This document shows, piece after piece, positions 1 to 8,986 of a DNA stretch of 64,000 nt. Both the position numbers and the translations under genes were made by a program. The notes below the pieces were generated by a model that ran no database searches, had not been told where the DNA came from, and worked only from the letters and a program-made list of their open reading frames with translations. Source of the DNA: DASQHY01 sp035602605 (GTDB taxonomy: Bacteria; Acidobacteriota; Terriglobia; Acidiferrales; UBA7541); NCBI GenBank assembly GCA_035602605.1, contig DATNLZ010000127.1, positions 1 to 64,000 of the forward strand. Reading direction: 5' to 3'. The number at the start of each line of letters is the position of its first letter. The first letter of the stretch is position 1.

Positions 1-249
1 CCGCACGTTCCCCTGTCCATGCTTCGACGCCGCCCTTGCGAGCGGCTCCGCATGACTCGGGGCCGATGTGGGTCGCTACATCCCATTCGTATGACTTTTG
101 CATTCACTACACCTCGCCGGTTTAACCGGCGCACAGGAGAAGTCCTCATGGCCAGTCTCTGTGATCGTTGTTTCGGGATAGACAAGGCACGGCCTTTACC
201 CGTGGCGTTCCGGCCAGTTAGCGCCGTCTGTCAGCACACGACATTAAAT
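1..249. other. Non-coding or uncertain stretch with a palindrome and a weak small ORF
   Basis: No recognisable gene is seen here. Positions 115-131 form an inverted repeat with 8-base arms around one central base (cgccggtt-t-aaccggcg). Just after it, an AGGAG-like ribosome binding site sits 7 bases before an ATG at 148, opening a 47-codon frame to 291 on the plus strand. Its product begins with a C-D-R-C motif but resembles nothing I know, and its end overlaps the decayed gene on the other strand. It may be chance. Confidence 0.25.
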
Positions 250-474
250 TCATTGCAATGCCACCAGCACCTGAATTACTCCCTTGCCTGAGGGCAGCGG
301 TTCCAGTGCCTTGCCCACCACGACACCCAGCATGTGGCTGCGGTCGGTGCCTTTCATGGCATGGCCGGGGGTCCAGGAAGTCACCAGCAGATCGCCCGCT
401 TTGATGGCCCCGTTTTCCGCACTCACGTTGCACGGCACAATGCCCACAATCGCCACGGCTCTAAGCCGTTCCGC
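250..474 (-). pseudogene. C-terminal remnant of a large surface/tail-fibre-type protein
   Basis: The translation ending at 250 carries the segment VGIVPCNVSAENGAIKAGDL, then a GHAMKGTDRS-like stretch and a MLGVVVGKALEPL ending. I recognise this as the extreme C-terminus of long repetitive exported proteins (often labelled cell-surface, tail-fibre or S74-peptidase-like) that are frequent in Acidobacteriota. An in-frame TGA at 475-477 cuts it off from any upstream coding sequence, and the region from 478 to 634 gives no continuation in any frame that I can identify. It therefore reads as the surviving tail of a deleted gene. A short independent protein starting at a GTG (454-456) is possible but less likely. 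Family naming is from memory of the motif. Confidence 0.5.
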
Positions 475-634
475 TCAAGCCGCATAAAGATTGCGGCGCT
501 TGCCCCTGAGGGCTTTTCGAGAAAACCACCAAGAGCCTTTCGGAAGCCAGCTCTGGAAGCTCGCCTTGGCCCTAATTCCGGATCCCCAACAATCCCAATA
601 CGTTTCAAGATCCAGCTTGGCTGCTCGTTCGCAG

Positions 635-1147
635 CTACTCCACCGTGGTTGTGACTCGACTCACGAGAACTGCTTTCAGCTTCTGTATCCCATCCAAGAT
701 CTCGCTGAGGTCGCTCTTCGCATCCAGCAGCAGTTCCCGATCCTGCGGTGGGATATCCGTCATCGCCAGAAGATCGTCGGCCTGACGCTGCAAATCATTG
801 CCCTGTACGCCGCGACCCAGAAGGTCGTCGTAAAGTGCCTGCAATGCATCTGGGTCCAGCACTGCATCTTCCGGACCGTTTGCCGTGCCGGCCACTACCC
901 GCCATGCATTAGCTTGCAGGGATGGCCCGGCCGCGTCGGCAAAGGATCCCAGTCGTCCGCCGAACGTCTTCACCTGGAAATGCGTGCTGCCAGACAGCTT
1001 GGCGGATGTCTTCTTAGTCTTCTGTACGGCGGGCAGGATCATGTTGATCAGAATCGCGATGATCGCGATCACCACCACGAGTTCGATGAGGCTGAAGCCT
1101 GCTGCGCCCCGCGCGTTCATTGTGTACTTCCCTTTCCTCAAGAACAT
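635..1147 (-). CDS. Type IV pilin-like / pseudopilin protein with prepilin leader
   Basis: A 170-residue protein with a classic prepilin N-terminus: a short basic leader, then G-FSLIELVVVIAIIAIL, with the conserved glutamate five residues after the predicted cleavage glycine and a single hydrophobic helix. Prepilin peptidase would cut after the Gly and methylate the Phe; the product would join a type IV pilus or type II secretion pseudopilus in the inner membrane. The start at 1147 is chosen because AAAGGAGG lies 6 bases upstream; an internal ATG at 1120 would give a shorter leader and also has purines before it. The C-terminal half is not a family I recognise: it is acidic, helix-rich and lacks the usual pilin disulphide pair. 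It lies 111 bases downstream of the Hcp-like gene on the same strand, so the two may be co-transcribed. Confidence 0.75.
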   Translation of the reverse strand: MFLRKGKYTMNARGAAGFSLIELVVVIAIIAILINMILPAVQKTKKTSAKLSGSTHFQVKTFGGRLGSFADAAGPSLQANAWRVVAGTANGPEDAVLDPDALQALYDDLLGRGVQGNDLQRQADDLLAMTDIPPQDRELLLDAKSDLSEILDGIQKLKAVLVSRVTTTVE

Positions 1148-1258
1148 TGCGTTCCTCCTTTTTTCAAAAACATTTCCTGTCTGCTCAACAACACTCCCAA
1201 CGGCCCCCATGGGTTCGCCTTTCCATGCGCCCAGCTCAGCGCCGCTTCCCTACCTCGT

Positions 1259-1828
1259 CTAGGTGCCAGGCGGCCCACAGCGTTGAAAGAACGTCCTGGG
1301 CGGTCCTTCCTCAGGATTGATGGTGATCTCCACATCGCACGACAGCAGTTCAATCTCTTCGAGTGGCCTGTCCAAGCTCGACGCCAGGGAGAAGGAGGTC
1401 ACCAACACGTTTTTCAGGACGATAACTACCGATGCCGTCGTCGGGTTGGGCTTGGCGATCTCGAGGCGTATCGAAGCCACCGGATTACCCGTGAGCGCCG
1501 CCAGCAGCAGCCCCGTCGAGTTGCTGTCCACGGGTTTACACAGCCAAAGAGTCCCGGGCGCGATGCTGCCGTCGGGCTTGCGAGACGAAGACATCCTGAA
1601 CGACAGGAGGTCGCTGGGATCGTTCCCACCTTGGGGAAGGCCCGTAAAAGCTGTCTCACCGATCGTGCCAGCACCGTCGCAGGCACTCCCGCTCCTCGCT
1701 TGCGCCGCAAGCGATATTGGCAAGGACAGCAGTAGGACGAGGGCCAGCAAGGCCGTCAGGGACGGTGGCCGTACCGGCATGAACTGGCACGACAGCGGCG
1801 GCTCAAAGCGTGGTACTGGGTGTTCCAT
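1259..1828 (-). CDS. Hcp-like protein with a signal peptide
   Basis: A 189-residue protein. The start at 1828 has AAAGGAG about 6 bases upstream. The N-terminus has a hydrophobic export segment (LTALLALVLLLSLPISLAA) ending in an AQA cleavage site. The mature part carries VVIVLKNVLVTSFSLASS followed by PLEEIELLSCDVEITI, which matches the central and C-terminal beta-strands of the Hcp/T6SS tube fold (usual pattern: a K-x-V-L-V-T-S-Y strand then P-x-E-x-I-x-L-S-F). True Hcp is exported by the type VI apparatus and has no signal peptide, so Sec export implies another use, for instance a surface or periplasmic protein built on the same barrel. No T6SS genes lie in the window. The fold assignment is by motif only. 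Confidence 0.55.
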   Translation of the reverse strand: MEHPVPRFEPPLSCQFMPVRPPSLTALLALVLLLSLPISLAAQARSGSACDGAGTIGETAFTGLPQGGNDPSDLLSFRMSSSRKPDGSIAPGTLWLCKPVDSNSTGLLLAALTGNPVASIRLEIAKPNPTTASVVIVLKNVLVTSFSLASSLDRPLEEIELLSCDVEITINPEEGPPRTFFQRCGPPGT

Positions 1829-2104
1829 GGAGTTACTCCTTTCGTGGCAGATTCGCAATCCGCGCCACGAGCACGCTCGTGCTCGCGTTGTCCACGACGG
1901 CGAACCGACCGCGGAACTGCCGACGTTAGAGGCGGAGTCTCTGCCCGGCTGCACGAAGCGTCAAGTAAACAGGCCGTAAAAATTCGGTTAACAGGTAAGT
2001 AACCGCTCCAGTGGCAGTTGCAAGGATGCGTTAACTGCCGAGTACGGCCCAGATAAGTTAGTGATAGACTTCTGCGTACTGCGCTTGAGGGTTGAGGGAG
2101 CACG

Positions 2105-4975
2105 GTGGCAGGTCCAGCCGGACACAGGAATGTTTTTCGCTTCGGGTTGTTCGAGGCCGATCCCGCCTCGGGAGAACTGCTCAGGCAAGGCGAGCGCGTG
2201 CGGCTGCAAGATCAGCCGTTCCGCATGCTCGTGCTTCTGTTGGAGCGACCTGGCGAGGTCATCACGCGAGGGGAGCTTCGGGAGAAGCTGTGGCCGGAGA
2301 ATACCTTTGTCGAGTTCGACAGCGTTTTGAAGGTCGCGCTGAAGAAGATCCGCGATGCCCTTGGCGATAATGCCGACAATCCCCGCTTCATTGAGACAAT
2401 TCCGCGTCGCGGGTATCGCTTTATTGCTCCCCTCTCCATCAAAGCTCCTGTGACTGCCCCTGATCTCGCGCCTGTGCCCCTCGAGACTTCTGGAGTGGCC
2501 AAACCTTCCACGCCTGAGCCACTTTTCGTTCGGCCGCGGCGTTTGAGGCAACGCGCTTTCGTCACGGTTGTGGTTTTCATTCCGCTGGCAATAGTTGTCG
2601 TCATGCTGGCGAAGAGGACTCCGCAGGTGAGATCCGCAAAGCAAGCGGTGCCGCCAGCACAAGGCATGGAGCTAGCGCTCCGGCGGTCGGTGGCCGTGAT
2701 GGATTTCCACAACGTCTCCGGCCGTTCGGATGATGCTTGGCTTTCTACGGCCATCTCGGAGATGCTGAGCACGGAACTGGCAGCAGGAGAAAAACTGCGG
2801 TTAATTCCCGGTGAGGATGTGGCCCGCGTAAGACGGGAACTGCACTTGGAAAATGCTGGCACCCTGGGGAGAGACATCGCCGTGCTCGCAGGAAACAACC
2901 TGAAGGCGGACGTACTCGTCGTGGGTTCCTACACCACAGTGGGATCGTCGCCCAATCGCCGCATCCGCATGGACCTTCGCCTTGAGGACGCCACAAATGG
3001 CGAACTGGTGGCCGAAATGGCGGCGACGGGGACCGAGCAACACCTGTTTGAGTTGGTGGCGGAGACAGGAACGCGAGTGCGCGAACGTCTGGGCGTACCG
3101 GCCACCTCCCCCACAGAGCAGGCTGCTATTCGAGCATCATTGCCGACGAATCCCGAAGCTGCTCGGCTGTATGCAGAGGGACTGGCACGCTTGCGCGTCC
3201 TCGATGCCGTGGGCGCGCGCGATTTGCTCGAGCAGGCTGTCGTTGCCGAGCCGAAGTTTCCCCTGACACACATGGCGCTCGCATCTTCCTGGAAAGCCCT
3301 TGGATACGACCAGAAAGTCCGAATTGAAGCGAAGAAGGCATTCGATCTGTCCTCGAGCTTGCCACGCACCGAGCGACTTCTGATCGAGGGTCGCTATCAC
3401 GAAGTGTCAGGCAAGATCGACAAGGCGATTGCAGACTATCGTGCTCTGTATACCTTGTCTCCGGACAGCTTAGAGGACGGGCTGCTGCTCGCCGACGCAC
3501 AGATGCTTGGAGGCAAGCCGACAGAGGGTCTGGCTACGGTAGAAGCGCTGCGCCGTCTGCCTGAACCGCTTTCTAACGACCCACGCCTTGACATGCGCCA
3601 GGCGCGCGGGGAGAAAAACGTTCACCAATACCTGGCGCTGGTCCGCCGTGCCGCGGAAAAAGCCAAACTGCAGGGCGCCCCTCAGTTACAAGCCAAAGCA
3701 GAGATCATGGAATGCAATGCTCTGAACACGCTAGGCCAAGTCGAGGAGGCGGTGAACACCTGCGAAGCGGCGCTGCGCGTCTTCGCGGAGGCCGGCAATC
3801 CGCTTGATAGCGCGCAGACGCTGCGGTTTCTGGGCGATATTCGACTGCACCAGGGCAGGCTGGCGGAAGCTCTGGACCTTCATCGACAAGCGCTGAAAAT
3901 CGACCAGACCTCTGGGAACGATAGGGGCTGTGCTGTCAGCTTCAACGAGATGGCCCTCGATTATGAAGCGCGGGGAGATTTGAAGCAGGCAGAGAGTCTC
4001 TACCGCCAGGCTTATGCATTATTTTTGAAAGTTGGGGACCGCTTCAATTCCTCTGTGCTGGCGAGCAACGTGGGGGGCACTCTCCTATCGCAGGGAAAGC
4101 TCGCAGAAGCTGAAAAGTTGTTTCAGCAATCGTTGAACCTGGTTCGGGAGACGGGGGCCAAAGATGCGGAGGGAGCTGTCATCACGAATCTGGTGGAGCT
4201 AGCCTTCCTCCGAGGGAATCTGCAGACCGCGCGCCAGCAGGCGGAAACCTCGGTAACACGAAAACGCGAAAGCGGCAATTCCTTCGCCCTGGCGCTTGGG
4301 TTGGGTCAATTGAGCGAAATCCGTGCTGCTCAAGCTGACTTGGCTGGCGCTCGCCAGAACGCCAACGAAGCTTTGAACATCGCAGAAAAAACGGGCGCAA
4401 AATTCGAAGCTGCTAAGTCCCGCCTGGCGTTGGCTGTATTGGATCTGGAAGGAGGCCGAGCGACGCAGGCCGAGCCCGCGATCCGCGATGCCCTGGCTGC
4501 CTTCCGAACCGAAAAAATGCGCGACGACGAACTGCGGGCGCTCTTCGCACTAACTCGTTGTCTGCTGATGCAGGGCAAAACGGCAGATGCCCAAGGTGTG
4601 ATTGAGGAAGGCCGTAGGATCTCGGCGAGCAGTCAGAATCCGGTCAATCACATGCTGTTTGTAATTGCCGAAGCCCGCGTGAAGGCTACGCAAAAGGCAA
4701 TAAGAGATCCCGCTCTGTCGTCTCGCGAAGGTCGTTCAGGCTTGCTCAATTGCGTCAAGACGGCCGGGAATCTCGGTTTCGTGAGCTTGGAATATGAGGC
4801 TCGATTGGCGCTCAGTGAACTAGAGGTGATGGAGGGTACCACAGTTGCTCATCAACGCCTGGCTGCGCTGGAGAAAGATGCCCACGCTCGCGGCTTCGAG
4901 CTCATCGCCCGCAAAGCTGCCACCCTGCGCGGCTCTTCCCGAGGGGCGGACTTGAGAGAAGCACAGACTCCTTAG
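2105..4975 (+). CDS. CadC-like membrane regulator: winged helix + TM + TolB/FlgO-like domain + TPR array
   Basis: A 956-residue one-component regulator. Residues about 8-110 are an OmpR/PhoB-type winged helix of the CadC kind (LRQGERVRLQDQPFRMLVLL, REKLWPENTFVEFD, ending with the ETIPRRGYRF signature). A transmembrane helix follows at about 152-172 (FVTVVVFIPLAIVVVMLA). Residues about 195-330 resemble the nucleotide-free TolB/FlgO-like domain that often sits in such proteins (AVMDFHNVSGRSDDAWLSTA). The remainder is a long TPR superhelix with A-G-x-L-x-x-A-type repeats up to the C-terminus. The winged helix would lie in the cytoplasm with sensor and TPR parts outside. The start is GTG with GAGGGAG upstream. 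The inducing signal and target genes cannot be read from sequence. Such proteins are expanded in Acidobacteriota. Confidence 0.85.
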   Translation: MAGPAGHRNVFRFGLFEADPASGELLRQGERVRLQDQPFRMLVLLLERPGEVITRGELREKLWPENTFVEFDSVLKVALKKIRDALGDNADNPRFIETIPRRGYRFIAPLSIKAPVTAPDLAPVPLETSGVAKPSTPEPLFVRPRRLRQRAFVTVVVFIPLAIVVVMLAKRTPQVRSAKQAVPPAQGMELALRRSVAVMDFHNVSGRSDDAWLSTAISEMLSTELAAGEKLRLIPGEDVARVRRELHLENAGTLGRDIAVLAGNNLKADVLVVGSYTTVGSSPNRRIRMDLRLEDATNGELVAEMAATGTEQHLFELVAETGTRVRERLGVPATSPTEQAAIRASLPTNPEAARLYAEGLARLRVLDAVGARDLLEQAVVAEPKFPLTHMALASSWKALGYDQKVRIEAKKAFDLSSSLPRTERLLIEGRYHEVSGKIDKAIADYRALYTLSPDSLEDGLLLADAQMLGGKPTEGLATVEALRRLPEPLSNDPRLDMRQARGEKNVHQYLALVRRAAEKAKLQGAPQLQAKAEIMECNALNTLGQVEEAVNTCEAALRVFAEAGNPLDSAQTLRFLGDIRLHQGRLAEALDLHRQALKIDQTSGNDRGCAVSFNEMALDYEARGDLKQAESLYRQAYALFLKVGDRFNSSVLASNVGGTLLSQGKLAEAEKLFQQSLNLVRETGAKDAEGAVITNLVELAFLRGNLQTARQQAETSVTRKRESGNSFALALGLGQLSEIRAAQADLAGARQNANEALNIAEKTGAKFEAAKSRLALAVLDLEGGRATQAEPAIRDALAAFRTEKMRDDELRALFALTRCLLMQGKTADAQGVIEEGRRISASSQNPVNHMLFVIAEARVKATQKAIRDPALSSREGRSGLLNCVKTAGNLGFVSLEYEARLALSELEVMEGTTVAHQRLAALEKDAHARGFELIARKAATLRGSSRGADLREAQTP

Positions 4976-5278
4976 CAGGCCCGAATACGCAAGTATTCAG
5001 CTAAAGGCCGGACCTTCGGCGCATTTGGGAATGCGTTCGTCAGGGGACACCTGAGTGTTGTCCGTGCTCTGGGGCGCGTGCATCGGACACCCCGGCCTGG
5101 CGCAGGGGCTTGCATCCTTTGCTACAAGGGCACATTCGTGAGTTGAGCGGGGCCGAATCGTGTGGCCAATAGGACAGGTTTGCCTTTCGCGTAGATGATA
5201 AGGAAGAGTCAATTAGAAGGCACTGAAACTCACGTAGCATCAAGGGGGTCATATGGTTTGTTGAAAAAGGAGAAAACG
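4976..5278. other. Intergenic stretch with a GNRA-loop hairpin
   Basis: Eight bases after the regulator stop there is a perfect hairpin, GAATAC-GCAA-GTATTC (4983-4998). It has no following T-run, so it is not a canonical intrinsic terminator; it could stabilise the mRNA 3' end. Otherwise I see no gene in these 300 bases. Confidence 0.35.
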
Positions 5279-5779
5279 ATGAAAGCAGTTCTGGCAATTT
5301 TTGCGTTGATGTTTGCGGTTCCTCTCATGTGCGAGGCGCAGCAACCAAACTCGCAACCGGGTCCAGCGCAAGGCTCCGCTCAGGCACAAACAGCACCGCA
5401 GAAAACCGCTCCGGCTGTCATAGCGTCGACAGCTGAAGTCGTGCCAAACTCGGTTTTCATTTCACCAATGAATGGCTTTGAAAGCTACCTAGCGGCGGCC
5501 CTCCAAAAGAAGAAAGTTCCCCTGACCATCGTGGCCGACCAAGCGCACGCGGCCTACATCATTACGGGAACGTCAGACGACAAGAAACCAGGATGGGCGA
5601 AGATGATTGTCTTTGGCCAAATTCATTCAGATAACGCCGCGAGCATTCAGATGATTGACCAGAAAACCACGGCTGTCGTGTTCGCCTATGCCGTGAATAA
5701 GAAGAACACGTTGCATGGTGACCAGACCACGGCTGAGGCATGTGCGAAACACCTTAAAGAGAAATTGGAGAAGCGGTAG
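5279..5779 (+). CDS. Small exported protein of unknown function
   Basis: A 166-residue protein with a clear signal peptide (MKAVLAIFALMFAVPLMCEA) followed by a low-complexity Gln/Pro/Ala linker (about residues 20-45) and a compact C-terminal domain that starts near NSVFISPMNGFESYLAAAL. The start at 5279 has AAAAAGGAG 6 bases upstream; a longer in-frame reading from 5195 lacks this. The C-terminal domain predicts an alpha/beta pattern with a strand reading AAYIITGTSD, reminiscent of the small periplasmic domains of CsgG/FlgO-like proteins, but I cannot name a family. It is preceded by the regulator gene by 300 bases and is followed by the rnpB gene on the other strand. Confidence 0.65.
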   Translation: MKAVLAIFALMFAVPLMCEAQQPNSQPGPAQGSAQAQTAPQKTAPAVIASTAEVVPNSVFISPMNGFESYLAAALQKKKVPLTIVADQAHAAYIITGTSDDKKPGWAKMIVFGQIHSDNAASIQMIDQKTTAVVFAYAVNKKNTLHGDQTTAEACAKHLKEKLEKR

Positions 5780-5957
5780 AGAAGGACTATCCACTTGAAC
5801 ACGTTTGGTTTCTGGAGGGCGGAATCTCGGCGTTGCGACGGCACAGTATGCTAAAAGGATCCGGGGTCGAGGTTGCGGCCCTCGGCCCCCCCTCCCCTCT
5901 ACATCATCATGCGTTTGGCGACCCCAAACAGGATACCAAATTAACTTATTGAAAATA

Positions 5958-6497
5958 GGCGGACGGGTCTGTAAGCCGGATTCTGTGCGGACTGCTAATC
6001 AATGTTCCTACTGAGTGAAACATCAATCGCGTCGCGGCGACCATTCCTCTGGGCGACGCATTGCTGCGCCGCTCAAGCGGCCTACCCGAGGGTCAGAACT
6101 CATCAAGTTGAATAACCTCAGCTTGAAGAGCATACGGGCCGGGCGAGCCCTCCCCTCCTATTTGGCCTTGCACCACGCGGGGTTTGCCATGCCCCCGATG
6201 TCGCCACCGGGGCGGTGGGCTCTTACCCCACCTTTTCACCCTTACCTGCACCGCGACTCATGGAAGACGACTCCAAGGTTTTGCCTTTAAGTTGTCACCG
6301 AAGCTCACGAAGCCGGCGGTATATTTTCTGTGGCACTTTCCGTAGCCGATGGCGCGGCAGCGATTGATTCGCTCCCTCACAAATCAGCCCCCTGGCGTTA
6401 CCAGGCGCGTTGCCCTGCGGTGTCCGGACTTTCCTCCAATCTGCACAGAGTTCCATCAGGAGCTCGTGCAGCTCAGCGATCGCCCGACCTGCCCGCC
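5958..6497 (-). ncRNA. rnpB: RNase P RNA (type A), long form
   Basis: Read on the minus strand, this has all the universal RNase P RNA blocks in order: GAGGAAAGTCCGGAC (about 6423-6437), the GTGCCACAGAAAATA block (near 6320-6335), GGTAAGGGTGAAAAGGTGGG followed by GTAAGAGCCCACCG (about 6209-6258), GGTGCAAGGCCAAATAGG, GGGTAGGCCGCTTGAG, and ACAGAATCCGGCTTACAGACCC near the 3' end. Helix P1 closes the molecule: GGCGGGCAGGTC at the 5' end (6486-6497) pairs, with two G-U pairs, with GACCCGTCCGCC at the 3' end (5958-5969). At about 540 nt it is clearly longer than the usual 350-420 nt, the extra length lying in two peripheral stem regions. Several open frames overlap it on both strands; these are shadows. 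Confidence 0.93.
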
Positions 6498-6585
6498 GCC
6501 ATTAATTATACGCGAATATTGGGAATTCGGAGTGCAGTGACCACACCGAGTAGGATCCTTATGGATCCGAAGTCCCGCAATGGCT

Positions 6586-6807
6586 TCAGGATTCCGCGAT
6601 GGCTCGTTGGCCTTTTTCAGTCAGACAATAAAAGTCGCTTCCCTGCGCATCGATCAACGTTTCACGCACGAGCTCGTCGATCGCGTCGAGGACTTCCTTG
6701 CGCTTGGCGGGATCGTTCCCCGCAGCTTCAAACAAGACGTGTAGGTCGAGGCGGTCCGTCTTCATGTCTTTGAAAACTTGCAGCACGCGCCTAGATAATG
6801 GGCTCAT
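6586..6807 (-). CDS. Small winged-helix-like hypothetical protein
   Basis: A 73-residue protein. The sequence predicts three helices and a short beta hairpin ending LTEKGQRAIAES, a typical end of a small winged-helix domain (the L-T-x-K-G motif is common in MarR/PadR-type wings), with an internal AIDELVRETLIDAQGSDFYC that fits the recognition-helix/wing region. It has no added domain, so a DNA-binding role is only suggested by shape. It lies between rnpB and ligA on the same strand, 52 bases after the ligA stop, so it may be co-transcribed with ligA. Confidence 0.6.
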   Translation of the reverse strand: MSPLSRRVLQVFKDMKTDRLDLHVLFEAAGNDPAKRKEVLDAIDELVRETLIDAQGSDFYCLTEKGQRAIAES

Positions 6808-6859
6808 TTATGTACCCCGATTGTAGTTCGGCGATGATTCGGTAATTTAAACGGGAATA

Positions 6860-8887
6860 TTAACGCAGCAATTTTTCGAATTCAGCCTCGGTGATGATAG
6901 GGACGCCCAACTCTTTCGCTTTATCGCGTTTTGAGCCCGGATCGGCTCCGACAACCACATAATCGGTTTTCTTACTAACCGAGCTCCCCACTTTACCTCC
7001 GTGCTCTTTGACGACTTCCCCCGCCTCTTCCCGCGATTGGCGATCCAGTGTGCCGGTAAACACAAATGTCTTGCCGGCAAGCTTGTTGCTTTTTGGAGCC
7101 CGCTTCGCTTGGGTTGGATTTACGCCTGCGTGCGTCAGTTTCTTGATGAGCTCACGATTTGCCGGTTCCGAGAAAAATTCGCGGATGCTGGAGGCGATCT
7201 TTGGTCCGATCTCATGAACTTGGGTAAGCTCTTCTTCACTGGCACGAACGAACTCTTCGAGCGATCCAAAATGTTCGGCAAGCAACTGGCCGCTGCGCTC
7301 CCCAACATAGAGAATTCCGAGAGCGTAAATCAGCCGGGCCAGACTGCTCTTCTTGCTGTTTTCGATTTCATCAAGCAAGTTCTGTGCCGATTTAGCAGCC
7401 ATGCGATCGAGTGCGCTGAGTTCGGCGAAATTCAGCGAATAAAGATCGGCATAATCTTTCACCAACCCCTTTTCCACAAGCTGGTCGACGATCCTTTCGC
7501 CGAGCCCATCAATATTCATTGCGTGGCGTCCGGCGAAATGCAACAAGGACTCTTTACGCTTGCCCGGACATGCAGAACTGACGCAGCGATATCTGACTTC
7601 ACCTTCCGCTTTGTGGATCCGGCTCCCGCAATCGGGACAGTGCGTCGGCATCACAAACGGCCGCCGATCCTTCCCTTGTTTTACCACTTTCAAAACGTGC
7701 GGAATCACTTCTCCGGCACGCTCAATCAGAACGGTGTCGCCGATCTGCACTCCAAGTCGTTCGACTTCGTCCATATTGTGCAGCGTGGAGCGAGTCACAG
7801 TCACACCTCCAATCTGCACAGGCTCCAGCAAAACCCACGGAGTTACGGCGCCGGTTCTACCAACGTGAACCAGAATATCTTTCACGATGGTTGTTTCCTG
7901 CCGCGCAGGGTATTTGTAGGCGATAGCCCATCGCGGAGATTTCGCAGTATAACCAAGCTCCAGCTGTATTGGGATCGAGTTCACCTTGATGACCACCCCA
8001 TCGATTTCGTAGGTAAGCTTTTCGCGACGCGTGTCCCAGGCTTCGCAATACTTAATGACGTCCTCGATGGACGGACACAGTTTCCAATCCGCGGAAACCT
8101 TAAAGCGCAAATCACGAAGGGCGTTGAGGGAATCAGAGTGCCTCTTGAATGGAATGCGGCCGTCAACGTACAGATAATATGAGAAAAAATCCAGGCGACG
8201 TTGTGCGGTGATGGAGGGATCAAGCACACGTACGGCACCGGCGGCGGCATTGCGCGGGTTCGCAAAAATCTTGCGGCTGCGCACCTCCTGCTGCCGATTT
8301 AACTCCTCGAAGGCCCTTCGCGACATAATGATCTCACCACGAACCTCAAAATTCGGCGATACCCCCGCTTTCTTAAGTGCTGCGACGTCCACGTGCAGAG
8401 GAATCGAGCGAATTGTCTTCACGTTCAGCGTCACGTCTTCCCCGGTCGTGCCGTCTCCTCGCGTCAGCCCGCGTGCCAGAACGCCGTTCTCGTATTGAAG
8501 CGAAATGCTAAGGCCATCGAATTTATGCTCGGCGGTATATTCGATTTTCTCCTGACCACTACCCTCTCGAACGCGCCGGTCAAATTCTCGCAGATCTTCG
8601 GCGGCGTAAGAATTATCAAGGCTCAGCATCGGCCGGATATGCGCCACGGTCTGAAAACCGCTCCGAGGTGCGCCGCCAATGCGTACAGTTGGAGATCCTG
8701 GAGTGACAAGCTCGGGATGAGCGGCCTCGACCCTCTTCAAGCGGTTCATCAGCCGGTCAAATTCAGCGTCGGCAATTTCAGGATCGTCTAAAACGTGGTA
8801 GCGATGCTCGTGATAGCGGATTTCGTCACGCAACTTCTCAATTTCTTCGCGCGTCTTGTCGGAAGGTCTCGTAGCAGCCTTGCTCAT
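6860..8887 (-). CDS. ligA: NAD-dependent DNA ligase
   Basis: A 675-residue LigA, the normal length. It seals nicks in duplex DNA using NAD, needed for Okazaki fragment joining and repair. Domains in order: Ia domain with YHEHRYHVLDDPEIADAEFD (about 25-44), adenylation domain with the catalytic lysine K122 in the KxDG motif (EHKFDGLSIS), OB fold (about 320-400), a four-cysteine zinc finger (CPDC...CVSSACPG near 410-435), helix-hairpin-helix repeats (HEIGPKIASSI region) and a C-terminal BRCT domain (GKTFVFTGTLDRQSREEAGE onward). All key residues are present. The ATG at 8887 is divergent from the lipid-kinase gene and shares a short promoter region with it. Confidence 0.97.
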   Translation of the reverse strand: MSKAATRPSDKTREEIEKLRDEIRYHEHRYHVLDDPEIADAEFDRLMNRLKRVEAAHPELVTPGSPTVRIGGAPRSGFQTVAHIRPMLSLDNSYAAEDLREFDRRVREGSGQEKIEYTAEHKFDGLSISLQYENGVLARGLTRGDGTTGEDVTLNVKTIRSIPLHVDVAALKKAGVSPNFEVRGEIIMSRRAFEELNRQQEVRSRKIFANPRNAAAGAVRVLDPSITAQRRLDFFSYYLYVDGRIPFKRHSDSLNALRDLRFKVSADWKLCPSIEDVIKYCEAWDTRREKLTYEIDGVVIKVNSIPIQLELGYTAKSPRWAIAYKYPARQETTIVKDILVHVGRTGAVTPWVLLEPVQIGGVTVTRSTLHNMDEVERLGVQIGDTVLIERAGEVIPHVLKVVKQGKDRRPFVMPTHCPDCGSRIHKAEGEVRYRCVSSACPGKRKESLLHFAGRHAMNIDGLGERIVDQLVEKGLVKDYADLYSLNFAELSALDRMAAKSAQNLLDEIENSKKSSLARLIYALGILYVGERSGQLLAEHFGSLEEFVRASEEELTQVHEIGPKIASSIREFFSEPANRELIKKLTHAGVNPTQAKRAPKSNKLAGKTFVFTGTLDRQSREEAGEVVKEHGGKVGSSVSKKTDYVVVGADPGSKRDKAKELGVPIITEAEFEKLLR

Positions 8888-8986
8888 TAGGATGCGGTGC
8901 CTCGCAGGAATTATCAGGCGTCACGATACAATATTATACAATGCGCTGCGCACGTTAGGGCAGTGACAAAGCGTGCGCAAAATAAG

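Noticed and set aside
491..1735. A long plus-strand open frame of 414 codons
   Set aside because: Lies antisense over the pilin and Hcp-like genes; its translation has no domain-like pattern, unlike the minus-strand frames with clear motifs and ribosome sites.
4983..4998. Hairpin after the CadC-like gene as an intrinsic terminator
   Set aside because: The stem is AT-rich and has no T-run after it.
5805..6773. Several plus-strand frames of 60-150 codons between 5800 and 6800
   Set aside because: They overlie rnpB, whose conserved RNA blocks explain the sequence.
7001..8182. A 393-codon plus-strand frame
   Set aside because: Antisense shadow of ligA; ligA has all family motifs in the minus frame.
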